A stretch of 31,169 nucleotides of DNA from JBBRFH01 sp038224615 (GCA_038224615.1 JBBRFH010000007.1:1-31169); one strand, 5' to 3'. Shown: positions 1-8,844, counted from the stretch's first letter. Numbers and translations: made by a program. The notes: generated by a model from the letters alone, not told the origin.

Positions 1-2
1 CG

Positions 3-2909
3 TCGGCCGACCAACGCCAGGGACGCTGCGGGCGCGTCAAGCCGGGCGTGTGCGTGCGGCTGTTCTCGGAGAAGGATTACCTCGAGCGCCCGAAGTACAC
101 CGATCCCGAAATCCTCCGCACCAACCTTGCCAGCGTCATCCTGCAGATGATGTGGCTGCGGCTGGGGAAGATCGAGGACTTTCCCTTCCTCGACCCGCCC
201 GACTATCGGCAGATCCGCGACGGCCTGGCGACGCTGCACGAGATCGGCGCAATCGACGACGAGGACAATCTCACCCCGATCGGCAAGCGGCTGGCGCGGC
301 TCCCGGTCGACCCGCGTGTCGGCCGGATGATCGTCGGCGGGCAGGACGAGGAGTGCGTCGAAGACATCGTCGTCATCGCCGCCGCCCTTTCCACGCAGGA
401 CGCCCGCGAGCGCCCCGGCGACCAGCAGGATGCCGCCGACCAGTCGCACGCCAAGTTTCGCGACGACCAGAGCGATTTCATCTCGATCCTCAAGCTCTGG
501 CGCACGCTCCGCGCCAAACAGCATGAGCTGAGCAACAGCGGCTTCCGCAAATGGTGCCGGGCCAACTTTGTTCACTACCTGCGGTTTCGCGAGTGGAGCG
601 ACGTACACCAGCAACTGTGCGACATGGTGGACATCGCGCCGTGGAGCGACCGCGCGGGAGCGATCCGTCCGCTGGCGCGCGGTACACACCCGCGCCAACC
701 CCTCACGCCGGGGCAACGCCCCGGCTCCGAGCGTACACCCGCGCGACCGCTAGAAACCGGGGCGTTGCCCCGGCGTGAAGATGAAGAGCCCGCGCCCCCT
801 GATCCGTTCCCCGCGCCACGGCGCGACGCGATCCACCGCGCGCTGCTCCCCGGACTGTTAAGCAATGTCGCAATGAAAGCAGAAGCCGGCGGCTTCACCG
901 GCGCCCGCAGCACGAAGTTCTCCATCTGGCCCGGCTCGGCACTGTTTAAGAGCCGTCCGCTGTGGATCATGGGCGCAGAACTGATTGAAACCACCAGGCT
1001 CTATGTCCGCACCGTCGCGCCCGTGCGCGTCGAATGGATCGAACGCGCCGCAATGCATCTGGTGAAGCGGCACCACTGGGAGCCGCACTGGGTCTCGCAG
1101 ACCGCCCACGTCCACGCGCTCGAAAAGGTCACGCTTTACGGCCTGCTGCTGGTCCCGAGGCGCAGCGTACACTTCGGGCCGATCGATCCGGTGCAGTCGC
1201 GGCAACTGTTCATCCATCACGCCTTGGTGCTCGGCGATTTCCGCACCGACCACCCGGCGCTGGTGCGGAACAAGCAGCGCATCCGCGAGATCGAATCGTG
1301 GCAGGAAAAACTCCGCCGCCGCGATCTGCTCGGCGATCTCGAGACGCGACAGAAGTTCTTTGAAACGCGCATCCCCCCGCTCGTCTTCTCCGGCCCCACC
1401 TTCGACCAATGGGCAAAGCGCGGCCAAGGCAGCAACTCGCACGAGCTGGAGCTCACAGATAGGGAGCTGATCGCTGATTCGTACTGTGGGCATCCTGCCC
1501 ACAGTACAGAATTGCGCGCGACCATGACGCGCGAGTTCCCAGACGTATTAGCCCTCGACGGCGTGAAGCTGCCGCTCGAATACCGCTTTGAGCCCGGCGA
1601 AGATAACGACGGCATCACCGCGGTCGTCCCACTGAACGTGCTGGCGCAGATTCCCGACGCCCGCGCCGAGTGGCTGGTGCCGGGGATGGTGAAGCCCAAA
1701 GTCGACGAACTCATCCGCTCGCTGCCCAAGCGATTGCGGACGCTGTTCGTTCCGGTGAATCAGACGACCGACGCCGTGCTCGCCAGGCTGCCGCCGTTCG
1801 GCGTTGGCGCGCTGGTGGACCATGTCGGCGGCATCCTGTGGAAGATCAGCGGGCAGGTGATCCAGCGAAGCGATTTCCAGGCCGACCAACTGGCGCCGAA
1901 CCTGTCGATGAACTTCCGCGTCATCGGCGCCCAAGGCGAAACGCTGGCCGAGGGTCGCGATCTGGCCGACCTGCGCGCCAAGCTCGGGCAGAAGGTGCAG
2001 CAGAGTTTCTCGTCGCTCACCGACCCTCGCTACACGCGTGATGATTTGCAGCGATGGGATTTCGCCGACCTGCCCGAGCACGTGCCGGTCGATTACCACG
2101 GCGCCAAGCTCTTCGGCTATCCCACGCTGGTCGAGCGCGGCAACGCCGTCTCCCTGCGCCTGCTCGATTCTCCGGAGCAATCCGCATCGCTCATGCCCAA
2201 CGGCCTGCGCCGGCTGTTCATGATCGAGACCGCCAAGGAGCTGAAGCACACACTGCGCGACCTGCCGAACCTCGAATCGCTACGGTTGAACTACCGCCCC
2301 TTCGGCACGGGCGATGAGATGATGGAAGACCTGACGCTGGTGCTGGCCGACCGCGCGTTCTTCGATCACGAGACCGGCATTGTCCGCACCAAGGACGCCT
2401 TCGCCGAGCGCGGCGGACGCGCGTGGAAGCGGCTCTTCGAGACTTCTCGAAACCTCGGCAAGCTCATCGGCGACGTCCTCGACCGCTACCGCGCCCTCAC
2501 CGGCCTGCTCAACCGGACTTATCCGCCGTTGCTGGTCGACAACATCGACAACATGCGCAAGCAGTTGGCTGCCTTGCTCCCCAAGCGATGGATCAGCACT
2601 CTGCCATGCGACAAGCTCGAGCAGCTCCCGCGCTACCTGCGCGGCATCGACTCGCGCCTGACCCGGCTGCTGAACGCCGGCCTGAGCAAGGACCTCACCG
2701 GCCTGATGGCGATCCGCCCGCTGCAACAGCAATACGAAGACACCGCCCGCCGCCACGCCCGACGCGGCGTGATCGACCCGACGTTGACCGAATACCGCTG
2801 GCTGCTCGAAGAGTTCCGCCTGCAGCTCTTCGCCCAGGAGATCAAGACGATCGTCCAAGTGAGCCCAAAGCGGCTGGAGCAGCTATGGCAGACCGTGAAA
2901 CGCGCTTGA
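3..2909 (+). CDS. hrpA: ATP-dependent helicase HrpA, C-terminal part (5' end outside window)
   Basis: DEAH-box RNA helicase of the HrpA family; in E. coli the family rescues stalled ribosomes and remodels RNA in the cytoplasm. The reading frame is open from base 3 and begins in helicase motif VI (SADQRQGRCGR, bases 3-35), so the RecA-like core lies mostly upstream of the window. Next come the winged-helix/ratchet region (around ILQMMWLRLGKIEDFPF), the OB-fold segment (GARSTKFSIWPGSALFK, then WIMGAELIETTRLYVR) and the long C-terminal DUF3418-type region typical of HrpA (YRFEPGEDNDGITAVVPL). The first start codon inside the window (GTG 48) is not the real start. Two palindromic stretches, 703-778 and 1481-1507, are read through in frame and add residues absent from the E. 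coli protein as I remember it; the first falls in a linker of about 65 residues where E. coli has about 15. No frameshift is seen. Confidence 0.93.
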   Translation, partial: SADQRQGRCGRVKPGVCVRLFSEKDYLERPKYTDPEILRTNLASVILQMMWLRLGKIEDFPFLDPPDYRQIRDGLATLHEIGAIDDEDNLTPIGKRLARLPVDPRVGRMIVGGQDEECVEDIVVIAAALSTQDARERPGDQQDAADQSHAKFRDDQSDFISILKLWRTLRAKQHELSNSGFRKWCRANFVHYLRFREWSDVHQQLCDMVDIAPWSDRAGAIRPLARGTHPRQPLTPGQRPGSERTPARPLETGALPRREDEEPAPPDPFPAPRRDAIHRALLPGLLSNVAMKAEAGGFTGARSTKFSIWPGSALFKSRPLWIMGAELIETTRLYVRTVAPVRVEWIERAAMHLVKRHHWEPHWVSQTAHVHALEKVTLYGLLLVPRRSVHFGPIDPVQSRQLFIHHALVLGDFRTDHPALVRNKQRIREIESWQEKLRRRDLLGDLETRQKFFETRIPPLVFSGPTFDQWAKRGQGSNSHELELTDRELIADSYCGHPAHSTELRATMTREFPDVLALDGVKLPLEYRFEPGEDNDGITAVVPLNVLAQIPDARAEWLVPGMVKPKVDELIRSLPKRLRTLFVPVNQTTDAVLARLPPFGVGALVDHVGGILWKISGQVIQRSDFQADQLAPNLSMNFRVIGAQGETLAEGRDLADLRAKLGQKVQQSFSSLTDPRYTRDDLQRWDFADLPEHVPVDYHGAKLFGYPTLVERGNAVSLRLLDSPEQSASLMPNGLRRLFMIETAKELKHTLRDLPNLESLRLNYRPFGTGDEMMEDLTLVLADRAFFDHETGIVRTKDAFAERGGRAWKRLFETSRNLGKLIGDVLDRYRALTGLLNRTYPPLLVDNIDNMRKQLAALLPKRWISTLPCDKLEQLPRYLRGIDSRLTRLLNAGLSKDLTGLMAIRPLQQQYEDTARRHARRGVIDPTLTEYRWLLEEFRLQLFAQEIKTIVQVSPKRLEQLWQTVKRA
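682..778. repeat. In-frame palindromic insertion inside hrpA
   Basis: Two 22-base arms, 703-724 and 757-778, are exact reverse complements separated by 32 bases. Each arm is itself a hairpin: GCCGGGGC, loop AAC, GCCCCGGC (707-725), and the same in reverse in the second copy. Each arm is preceded by, or contains beside it, a related direct repeat, GTACACACCCGCGC at 682 and GTACACCCGCGCG at 733, so the structure looks like an element that was copied and inverted. It is translated without a stop into a Pro/Arg/Gly-rich linker between the ratchet and OB-fold parts of the helicase. Confidence 0.8.
1481..1507. repeat. Second in-frame palindrome in hrpA
   Basis: A perfect 11-base stem (GTACTGTGGGC at 1481-1491, GCCCACAGTAC at 1497-1507) encloses the loop ATCCT. 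It encodes the residues SYCGHPAHST inside the HrpA C-terminal region, where the flanking family sequence does not need them. Its word is unrelated to that of the 703-778 element. Confidence 0.75.
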
Positions 2910-2912
2910 CGA

Positions 2913-2978
2913 GTGTGGCGTGATGAGTGTTTCGTGACAAATGCGCCGCGTTGTCACGCTACACTCATCACGTCACAC
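2913..2978. repeat. Long inverted repeat between hrpA and serA
   Basis: The 28-base arms 2913-2940 and 2951-2978 pair with 3 differences around a 10-base loop (ATGCGCCGCG). The left arm starts 4 bases after the hrpA stop. No U-tract follows, so it is not a textbook intrinsic terminator, although the stem would be very stable in RNA. The 16-base core GTGGCGTGATGAGTGT (2915-2930) recurs exactly at 10118-10133. Confidence 0.85.
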
Positions 2979-3051
2979 GCCTCGATTTAGGCGGCGAATT
3001 GCGTCGAGCGCATGTAGCCCTTACCATTTAATCCCTTTTACCGAGGATGCA

Positions 3052-4680
3052 ATGAAGATTTTGGTGGCCGACAAGCTGGCGGAAGAAGGACTCGAATTTT
3101 TGACAAGCTCGGGCGTGACGTATGACGTCAAGATCGGGCTTAACGAAGACGAACTCGCCGCCGCCGTCCCGGAGTATGACGGATTGATCGTCCGCTCGGG
3201 CGTGAAGGCGACGGCCAAGGTGCTGGCGAATCCGGGCAAGCTGCGGGCGATCGCCCGCGCGGGCGTCGGCGTCGACAACATCGACCTCGAAGCCGCCACC
3301 GGTAAAGGCATCCTCGTCCTGAACACCGCCGCCGCCTCGACGCTGTCGACTGCGGAGCACGCGTGGGCGCTATTGATGAGCCTGGCCCGCAAGATTCCCG
3401 CCGCCAACCAGGCGCTGCGGTCGGGCGCGCTGGAGTGGAAGAAACGCAGCGCCTACCAAGGCACGCAGCTCGCCGGCAAGACGCTCGGCGTCGTCGGGCT
3501 GGGGCGCATCGGGCAGACCGTCGCGACCCGCGCCCTGGCGTTCGAGATGAACGTCGTCGGCTTCGACCCGTTCTATCCCAAGGACACCGCGCTGGACGGC
3601 AAAGTGAAGCTCGTCCGCGATTTCGACGAGTTCCTGAAACAGATCGACGTCATCACTTTCCACGTGCCCGGCGGCGCCGAGACGCGCCACCTCCTTAATA
3701 AGGAGCGGCTCTTCAACGTCGCCCGGCCCAACCTGCTCGTCGTCAACGATGCCCGCGGCGAGGTCGTCGACGAGATGGCGCTGGCTGAAGCGCTCAAGGC
3801 GAAGAAGATCGCCGGTGCCGCGATCGACGTCTTCGAGACCGAACCGCCGGCAAAAGATCACCCGCTGTTCTCGTGCGAGAACGCCGTCGTCACCTGCCAT
3901 CTCGGCGCCAGCACCGACGAAGCCCAGACCGCCGTCAGCGTCGATGCGTGCAAGGCGATGGTCGCGTTCCTGCAGACCGGCGAAATCCGCGGCGCGGTCA
4001 ACGCCGGCGGGATCAAGCTCGACCTGCCGCCGGACGAAGCCCCGTTCGCAAAACTCGCCGTCCGCATCGGCGCCCTGCTGACGGCTTACGCCGGCGGCGG
4101 GTACAAGACGATCACGCTGCGGGTCAGCGGGCCCAAGGCGGCGAAGCACGCCAACACGCTGCTGCGCCTGGCGACGGTCGAACTGCTCAAGCCGCACCTG
4201 ACCGACCCGGTCAATGTCATCAACGTCGAGCACGTCGCCCGCACACGGGGGATCGAGCTCGTCGCGATCAACGAACCGACCCCGCCCGCCGGCCTGGTCG
4301 GCGATATTGTCGGTGTACGGGTGCAGAGCAGCACCGGCGAATCGCACCGCATCCTCGGCACCGTCTATCAGGACGGCCTGCCCCGGGTGCTGCGCTTCGA
4401 CAACTTCAACGTCGACATGATCCCCGAAGGCCAGATGGTCATGATCGAGAACGAAGACCGCCCGGGTGTCATCGGCACTGTCGGCACGAGCTTCGGCGAC
4501 GCCCAGGTGAACATTGCCGACATGGTCATCTCGCGCGACGTCCAGCCCGACGGCAAGGCCCACGCGCTGATGGTCCTGAAGGTCGACTCGGCACCGACCG
4601 ATGCGCTGGTCAACCAACTGCGTGCGCGTCCGGGCATCCTGCGCGTGCAATGCGTGAAACTGCCGGCGCGGGAAGTCTGA
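3052..4680 (+). CDS. serA: D-3-phosphoglycerate dehydrogenase
   Basis: Cytoplasmic enzyme that oxidises 3-phosphoglycerate to 3-phosphohydroxypyruvate with NAD+, the first step of serine synthesis. The protein is 542 residues, the size of the long PGDH type with an intervening domain and a C-terminal ACT domain. Visible features are the Rossmann glycine motif VVGLGRIGQ (about 145-153), catalytic Arg235 in NDARGEVVDE, the Glu of FETEPP (Glu264) and His283 in CHLGAST. The ACT domain starts near residue 460 (MIENEDRPGVIGTVG) and usually senses serine. I place the start at ATG 3052, preceded by GAGGA, because MKILVADKLAEEG is the normal family N-terminus. An upstream in-frame extension from 2941 would be translated from the inverted repeat and is unlikely. 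The gene stands alone between two palindromic elements. Confidence 0.95.
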   Translation: MKILVADKLAEEGLEFLTSSGVTYDVKIGLNEDELAAAVPEYDGLIVRSGVKATAKVLANPGKLRAIARAGVGVDNIDLEAATGKGILVLNTAAASTLSTAEHAWALLMSLARKIPAANQALRSGALEWKKRSAYQGTQLAGKTLGVVGLGRIGQTVATRALAFEMNVVGFDPFYPKDTALDGKVKLVRDFDEFLKQIDVITFHVPGGAETRHLLNKERLFNVARPNLLVVNDARGEVVDEMALAEALKAKKIAGAAIDVFETEPPAKDHPLFSCENAVVTCHLGASTDEAQTAVSVDACKAMVAFLQTGEIRGAVNAGGIKLDLPPDEAPFAKLAVRIGALLTAYAGGGYKTITLRVSGPKAAKHANTLLRLATVELLKPHLTDPVNVINVEHVARTRGIELVAINEPTPPAGLVGDIVGVRVQSSTGESHRILGTVYQDGLPRVLRFDNFNVDMIPEGQMVMIENEDRPGVIGTVGTSFGDAQVNIADMVISRDVQPDGKAHALMVLKVDSAPTDALVNQLRARPGILRVQCVKLPAREV

Positions 4681-4718
4681 TACGTTTTCGGTGCGAAACC
4701 CGCGCCCAAATGCCAAGG

Positions 4719-4825
4719 CGAGCCGCGAAGATGCCAAGAGCGCGAAGGCAGCCGCGAAGAATGCGCATTTCTTTTTGTGTTTTCCTTCGCGTTGATCATC
4801 GCGCTCTTCGCATCTTTGCGGCTCG
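4719..4825. repeat. Long imperfect inverted repeat downstream of serA
   Basis: The left arm 4719-4748 pairs with 4784-4825; the right arm carries a roughly 12-base extra block around TTGATCATC. The arms are made of a repeating word like CCGCGAAG/GCGCGAAGG. The gap 4681-5022 lies between two convergent genes, so the element could stop transcription from both sides. The rest of the gap (4826-5022) shows only a small direct repeat, ATTCGACA at about 4860 and 4875, and no gene. Confidence 0.75.
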
Positions 4826-5022
4826 TATTGTTCTCAAGACGCAGTGCGGGGGCTGATGATTATTCGACATTCGTATTCGACACTTGGAGCCGGTGCGCGC
4901 GTTTCAGGACGCAAACGTACAAGCTGGCAAGGTGCAGAAGATATTGGTGGTGTGGCAATCCACGGGACAGCGCTGGAGTCGGCGGGACACGCGGCGAAAT
5001 CGCGGGGGCGGTTGAAGCGGGC

Positions 5023-6759
5023 TTACGGCTCGACGATGGGGATCGCGTCCGGCAGCGGGGGCGGCTCGAGGGCGGCGTAGTCGGCTTGGGCTTTGTCCGC
5101 GTTCTGCTTGGCATCGGCGGCGGCTTTCTCGGCTTCGGCTTCGGCTTGCCGCAACGCCATCACGTCCTCGCGGGGAAGGGTGGCGGCGCGGTCGCTCAGG
5201 AGTTGACGGGCGCGATCGGCACGGAGGTCGGCACTGCGGCGAGCGCTGGTCGATGTATCGACTCCCGCCCGCGCCTTCGCCAACGCGGCGCGTTTGCGAT
5301 CGGCGTCGGCCGACGCGATCCATGTGCTGCCCCAGCGCTTCTGCCCGGGGTGAGCGGCGGCGAGTTTGGTTTCGCACTGCTCGTAGAACGCAGTCTGTTC
5401 CTTGAACGAGGCCGACGTGCCCGCCTTCTGCTCCGACTGTCGCAGCGCGACACCGAGATAGTTCAGCGTCGTCTCGTCGATCGATTTCTGTGTCGCCAGG
5501 TAATCGCGCAACAGCTTGGCGGCGCGCACCGGGTTGTCCTTGAGGTACAACGATGCCAGGTTCACCGCCGTCGCGTGGGCGTTGCGCTGGGCGAGCAGTT
5601 TCTCAAGCCGGGCGATTGCCTCGCGCGGCTGCTGCGCGAACGCCGGCAGGACGGCCTGCCCGATCGTCGACTTGTCGCGGTCGCCAGCCAGTTGCAGGCT
5701 CTTCTTGAACAGTTGGTCGGCGCTGGTCACGTCGCCGCCACGCATCTTGTCCCACCCGGCCTTGGCGAGCGCGTCGGGGTCGTTCGAGGACAGGTCGACC
5801 GACGACGGGGATTTGGGTGCCTCGGCGACGGGCGCGGGATCGACAGGCTCCGGCGGGGGCGCTACGGGGCGCGGGGCCGCCGGCGTCGTGCCGATCGGCG
5901 CTTCGACGACGGCGGGTAATCCGCCCGCGGCCGACGGAGGTGTCGCGTCTACTGCGTCCTCAGGAATCGGGATCACGTCGCCGCCCGTAGCGACCAGCGG
6001 CTTGGGCGTAGCCGGGACGACGGGCGGCAATGCGGGCGCGGGCGGAGGAGCCGGCGCGGGAGTTGTATTGGCGTTGCCGTTCGCCATGAAATTGACCGAT
6101 GGCGGATTGCCCGGACTCTTCGCTTGCGGAGGCGCCGGTGTGGGCACCTGGGACGACCCGGGGGCGACTTTGGCGCGCATCTCGTACTGGGCGATTTTGG
6201 CGACCAGATCCAACATCGCGTTGGAGCTCATGCCCGGCAGCAGGCGCGGGTTCTTGTCGAGGATCAGCTTGGCCGCCCGCAGTTTGGAGGCCGCTTCGGC
6301 GTACTTGTAGTTCTGCGCCTGTTCGTTGGCACCCGCGATCAGCGCGTTGTACTGGGCAACCTGCTCATTGTCCGAGGTGACGCCGGAGATGTCGGACTTG
6401 GTGGACTTCATCCAACTGTCGAGCGTGCCGTTCTTGTACAGCCACCCCAGCCCGCCGGTGACAACGACAATTCCCACCCCAAACGCGATAAACGGGGTGG
6501 CGGAGGATCGCTTGGTGGCCGCCCGGCTCACCCCGCGTCGGCGCGAGGTGGGCGTGCTGTTGGCAGAAAAGCTGACCAGATCCTCGGCGGTGTCGCGTTC
6601 AGGCTCGTCCACCGACTCTTCGTCGGCCGGGGCGCTGCGGAAGACGGCGGCGCACTGGGTGCAGACGATCTGTCCGTCGACCTCGTATCGGTGCTCGAGC
6701 CGGCCGATGGATCGGTCGCAATTACTGCAGTTCTGAATTGGCTGTTGCTGCTGTGCCAT
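5023..6759 (-). CDS. Zinc-ribbon, single-pass membrane protein with repeat-rich tail, function unknown
   Basis: A 578-residue protein I cannot assign to a named family. The N-terminus has a CxxC-18-CxxC zinc ribbon (Cys11, Cys14, Cys33, Cys36). An acidic stretch follows, then one membrane segment at about 89-108 (PFIAFGVGIVVVTGGLGWLY). After it come a helical region (about 130-195), a long Pro/Ala-rich linker (about 205-325), a helical part resembling tetratricopeptide repeats (about 335-430: DALAKAGWDKMRGGDVTSADQ) and a charged Ala/Lys/Glu coiled-coil end (about 505-565). The likely topology is cytoplasmic zinc ribbon with the tail outside. Start ATG 6759 gives the ribbon at the very N-terminus, as in other such proteins. 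It is transcribed away from rpmB and converges on serA. Confidence 0.8.
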   Translation of the reverse strand: MAQQQQPIQNCSNCDRSIGRLEHRYEVDGQIVCTQCAAVFRSAPADEESVDEPERDTAEDLVSFSANSTPTSRRRGVSRAATKRSSATPFIAFGVGIVVVTGGLGWLYKNGTLDSWMKSTKSDISGVTSDNEQVAQYNALIAGANEQAQNYKYAEAASKLRAAKLILDKNPRLLPGMSSNAMLDLVAKIAQYEMRAKVAPGSSQVPTPAPPQAKSPGNPPSVNFMANGNANTTPAPAPPPAPALPPVVPATPKPLVATGGDVIPIPEDAVDATPPSAAGGLPAVVEAPIGTTPAAPRPVAPPPEPVDPAPVAEAPKSPSSVDLSSNDPDALAKAGWDKMRGGDVTSADQLFKKSLQLAGDRDKSTIGQAVLPAFAQQPREAIARLEKLLAQRNAHATAVNLASLYLKDNPVRAAKLLRDYLATQKSIDETTLNYLGVALRQSEQKAGTSASFKEQTAFYEQCETKLAAAHPGQKRWGSTWIASADADRKRAALAKARAGVDTSTSARRSADLRADRARQLLSDRAATLPREDVMALRQAEAEAEKAAADAKQNADKAQADYAALEPPPLPDAIPIVEP

Positions 6760-7025
6760 GACGTTTGCGGTACTACCTACTCCCTATGCGCCCGGCTGAC
6801 CAGCCCGGCTGCCCCTCGTTGACGATACGCACATCAAACCCCCGCGTTGAGCCCTCGGAATCGACGCGGCGGATTGACGCGGGGACCGATCCACATGCCC
6901 GAGCCAGCGGAGAGTCACCCCGTACACATGGGCAAAACGGTAATGCGCCCACCGGCAAGACCCTTACAAAAGTCTACCGTTGGCACGCGGGGACAACAAT
7001 TGTGAACTTCCCCCGGCGCATGAGA

Positions 7026-7055
7026 AAACCGCCGGGGTTTGAGGCCCGGCGGTTT
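7026..7055. terminator. Bidirectional intrinsic terminator downstream of rpmB
   Basis: A perfect 11-base stem, AAACCGCCGGG (7026-7036) with CCCGGCGGTTT (7045-7055) and an 8-base loop. On the minus strand the stem ends in a TTTT run, suited to ending rpmB; on the plus strand TTTCGTGTTTTT follows. The enclosing gap 6760-7084 otherwise holds the leader of the 6759 minus-strand gene; I see no gene or convincing promoter in it. Confidence 0.8.
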
Positions 7056-7084
7056 CGTGTTTTTCAGTCGAAGAATCCGCCCGC

Positions 7085-7345
7085 TCAAGCCGCGGCGGCA
7101 GCAGGGCGCACTCGGCGGAGGGGCTTGTGGATCAGGCCCATCTTGATTGCCTTGGTGCTCACCTTGATCCGGACGATCTGCCCGTCAACCACGGCGCGGA
7201 CCTTCTGGATGTTGGCCTTGAACTTGCGGGCCGTGATACCGGTACACTTGGTGCCCACCCCGCCCAGGTACTTGGCCTTGCCGCGGTGGGTCTTCTGGTT
7301 GCCGATGCGGGTCTTTTTGCCCGTGAAATAGCAGACGCGTGGCAT
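7085..7345 (-). CDS. rpmB: 50S ribosomal protein L28
   Basis: An 86-residue basic protein starting MPRVCYFTGKKTRIGNQ, the standard L28 N-terminus with its V-C-x-x-T-G-K signature. The HRGKAKYLGG-type middle and the C-terminal VSTKAIKMGLIHK also fit the family. It is part of the large ribosomal subunit. A strong ribosome-binding site, GAGGAAGTGAT, lies directly before ATG 7345. The gene is monocistronic: it has its own likely promoter (7380-7408) and a terminator just after its stop. Confidence 0.93.
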   Translation of the reverse strand: MPRVCYFTGKKTRIGNQKTHRGKAKYLGGVGTKCTGITARKFKANIQKVRAVVDGQIVRIKVSTKAIKMGLIHKPLRRVRPAAAAA

Positions 7346-7379
7346 ATCACTTCCTCGTATTCAAAAAGTCGAGTCGGGC

Positions 7380-7408
7380 AACATACGGGAACGAGACGAG
7401 GATTGCAA
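7380..7408 (-). promoter_or_regulatory. Probable sigma-70-type promoter of rpmB
   Basis: On the minus strand TTGCAA (7408-7403), a 17-base spacer and TATGTT (7385-7380) precede the rpmB start by about 35 bases. Each hexamer matches consensus at 4 of 6 positions. The spacing is ideal and the place is right, but the call rests on pattern alone. Confidence 0.45.
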
Positions 7409-7493
7409 GTGCATTCAACTTCACGCGGACGCGTTTTCGGTCATGTGACATGCGTTCGTCCGCTCATTATCTTTTCTGAAGGATTCCACCTCG

Positions 7494-8825
7494 ATGATCA
7501 CTAAACCCGTCCGTCCCGAAATCCTGACCATCCTGAACGATAACGCCGGCTGGTGCTGGTATCAGAACGAGCGGGCGCTGATCGTCGGCGACCAGTTGCT
7601 CGTCGGGTCGATCGCCAACATCGACGGACCGGGCGGGACCCAGCGGCGGGGCAACGTCGAACTCACCCAGCTGGACTTGAAGACCGGCCGACTGGTGCGG
7701 AGCGTGCTCTGCGCGAACATGGAGGACGACGATCATGACGCCCCCGCGCTCTACGTTCGCAAGGATGGCAGAATCCTCGCCGTCTATACCCGGCACGGCG
7801 GGGATAACCTGCAGCGCTATCGCATCTCCGACCGCGCCGGCGACATCGCGAACATGGCCCCCGAACAGACGCTGGAGGTGCCCGAGGCGATCTGCTACTC
7901 CAACATTTACCGTCTCGAAGCCGAAAACGGCCGTCTGTACAACTACAACCGGTCCGTCGGCTGGAACCCCAATTTCAACGTCTCCGACGACGACGGCGCC
8001 ACCTGGCGCTACGGCGGCCGATTGCTGGAGTGGCCGAAACCGGGCGGCGACCCGGAGTACACCGGCATGGACGGCGGTCGCCCCTATCCGCGCTACGTCT
8101 CCAACAATGTCGATGCCGTCCACGTCCTGACCACCGAGGACCACCCCCGCGCCTACGACAACAGCATCTATCACGGCTACGTTCGCGGCGGGCAGATCCA
8201 CGCGTCGGACGGAGCCATCCTCGCCCCGCTCAGCACCATGCAGGACGCAACGCTGAAGCCCAACGAACTCACCTGCGTCTACCAAGGCGATGCCGACAAT
8301 GTCGCGTGGACCAGCGACATCCGGCTCGATTCGGCCGGCGTGCCGTACATCGGATTCAGCGTGCAGAAGAATGATGGCGCTGTCCGCACCGACCCGAAGA
8401 AAGGCGGCGCCGACATCCGCTATTTCTACGGCCGATTTGACGGGCGGAAGTGGAATGTGAACGAGGTCGCCTATGCCGGGCATCGGCTGTATGACGGAGA
8501 AAACGACTACAGCGGGCTGATCACGCTGCACCCCTACCGCCCGGACATCGTCTACTTCTCAACCAGCGCCGATCCCAAGACCGGCCTCCCCCTCATCAGC
8601 GCCGCTGACAACCAGCGTCGCTACGAGCTATTTCGCGGGCAGACCCCCGACAAGGGCAAGACATGGACGTTCACGGCGCTGACGAAGGACTCGACCGTCG
8701 ACAACCTCCGCCCCATCATCCCGCCCGGCGACCCCAAGCGCACGCTGGTCCTCTGGCTTCGCGGCAAACTGACGAGCTTCGTCCGCTACAACCTGCAAGC
8801 CGTGATGAGGGAGGATCCGGGTTAA
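7494..8825 (+). CDS. BNR-repeat protein of the BNR_4 type (sialidase-like beta-propeller)
   Basis: A 443-residue predicted beta-propeller. The opening NDNAGWCWYQNERALIVGDQLLVGS and the following GTQRRGNVELTQLDLKTG resemble the BNR_4 family, whose members are often annotated as sialidase-like or neuraminidase-like. Repeated Asp/Gly/Trp turns (NVSDDDGATWRYGG; TPDKGKTWTFTAL) look like Asp-box blades. The catalytic activity and substrate cannot be told from sequence. I see no signal peptide after ATG 7494, which has GAAGGA about 10 bases upstream; many relatives are exported, so this may be a cytoplasmic version or the start may be misplaced. It is followed by an inverted repeat shared with convergent potA. 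Confidence 0.8.
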   Translation: MITKPVRPEILTILNDNAGWCWYQNERALIVGDQLLVGSIANIDGPGGTQRRGNVELTQLDLKTGRLVRSVLCANMEDDDHDAPALYVRKDGRILAVYTRHGGDNLQRYRISDRAGDIANMAPEQTLEVPEAICYSNIYRLEAENGRLYNYNRSVGWNPNFNVSDDDGATWRYGGRLLEWPKPGGDPEYTGMDGGRPYPRYVSNNVDAVHVLTTEDHPRAYDNSIYHGYVRGGQIHASDGAILAPLSTMQDATLKPNELTCVYQGDADNVAWTSDIRLDSAGVPYIGFSVQKNDGAVRTDPKKGGADIRYFYGRFDGRKWNVNEVAYAGHRLYDGENDYSGLITLHPYRPDIVYFSTSADPKTGLPLISAADNQRRYELFRGQTPDKGKTWTFTALTKDSTVDNLRPIIPPGDPKRTLVLWLRGKLTSFVRYNLQAVMREDPG

Positions 8826-8844
8826 GCTCCTTCGAGCCGTATCC

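Noticed and set aside
664..860. HrpA linker as a sign of frameshift or pseudogene
   Set aside because: The frame stays open and family motifs resume correctly on the far side, so the gene appears intact.
3370..4737. Minus-strand open frame of 455 codons
   Set aside because: It is the shadow of serA, whose motifs are unambiguous.
4777..5919. Plus-strand open frame of 380 codons
   Set aside because: It overlaps the zinc-ribbon gene in antisense and starts inside the 4719-4825 inverted repeat; low-complexity Arg/Gly sequence.
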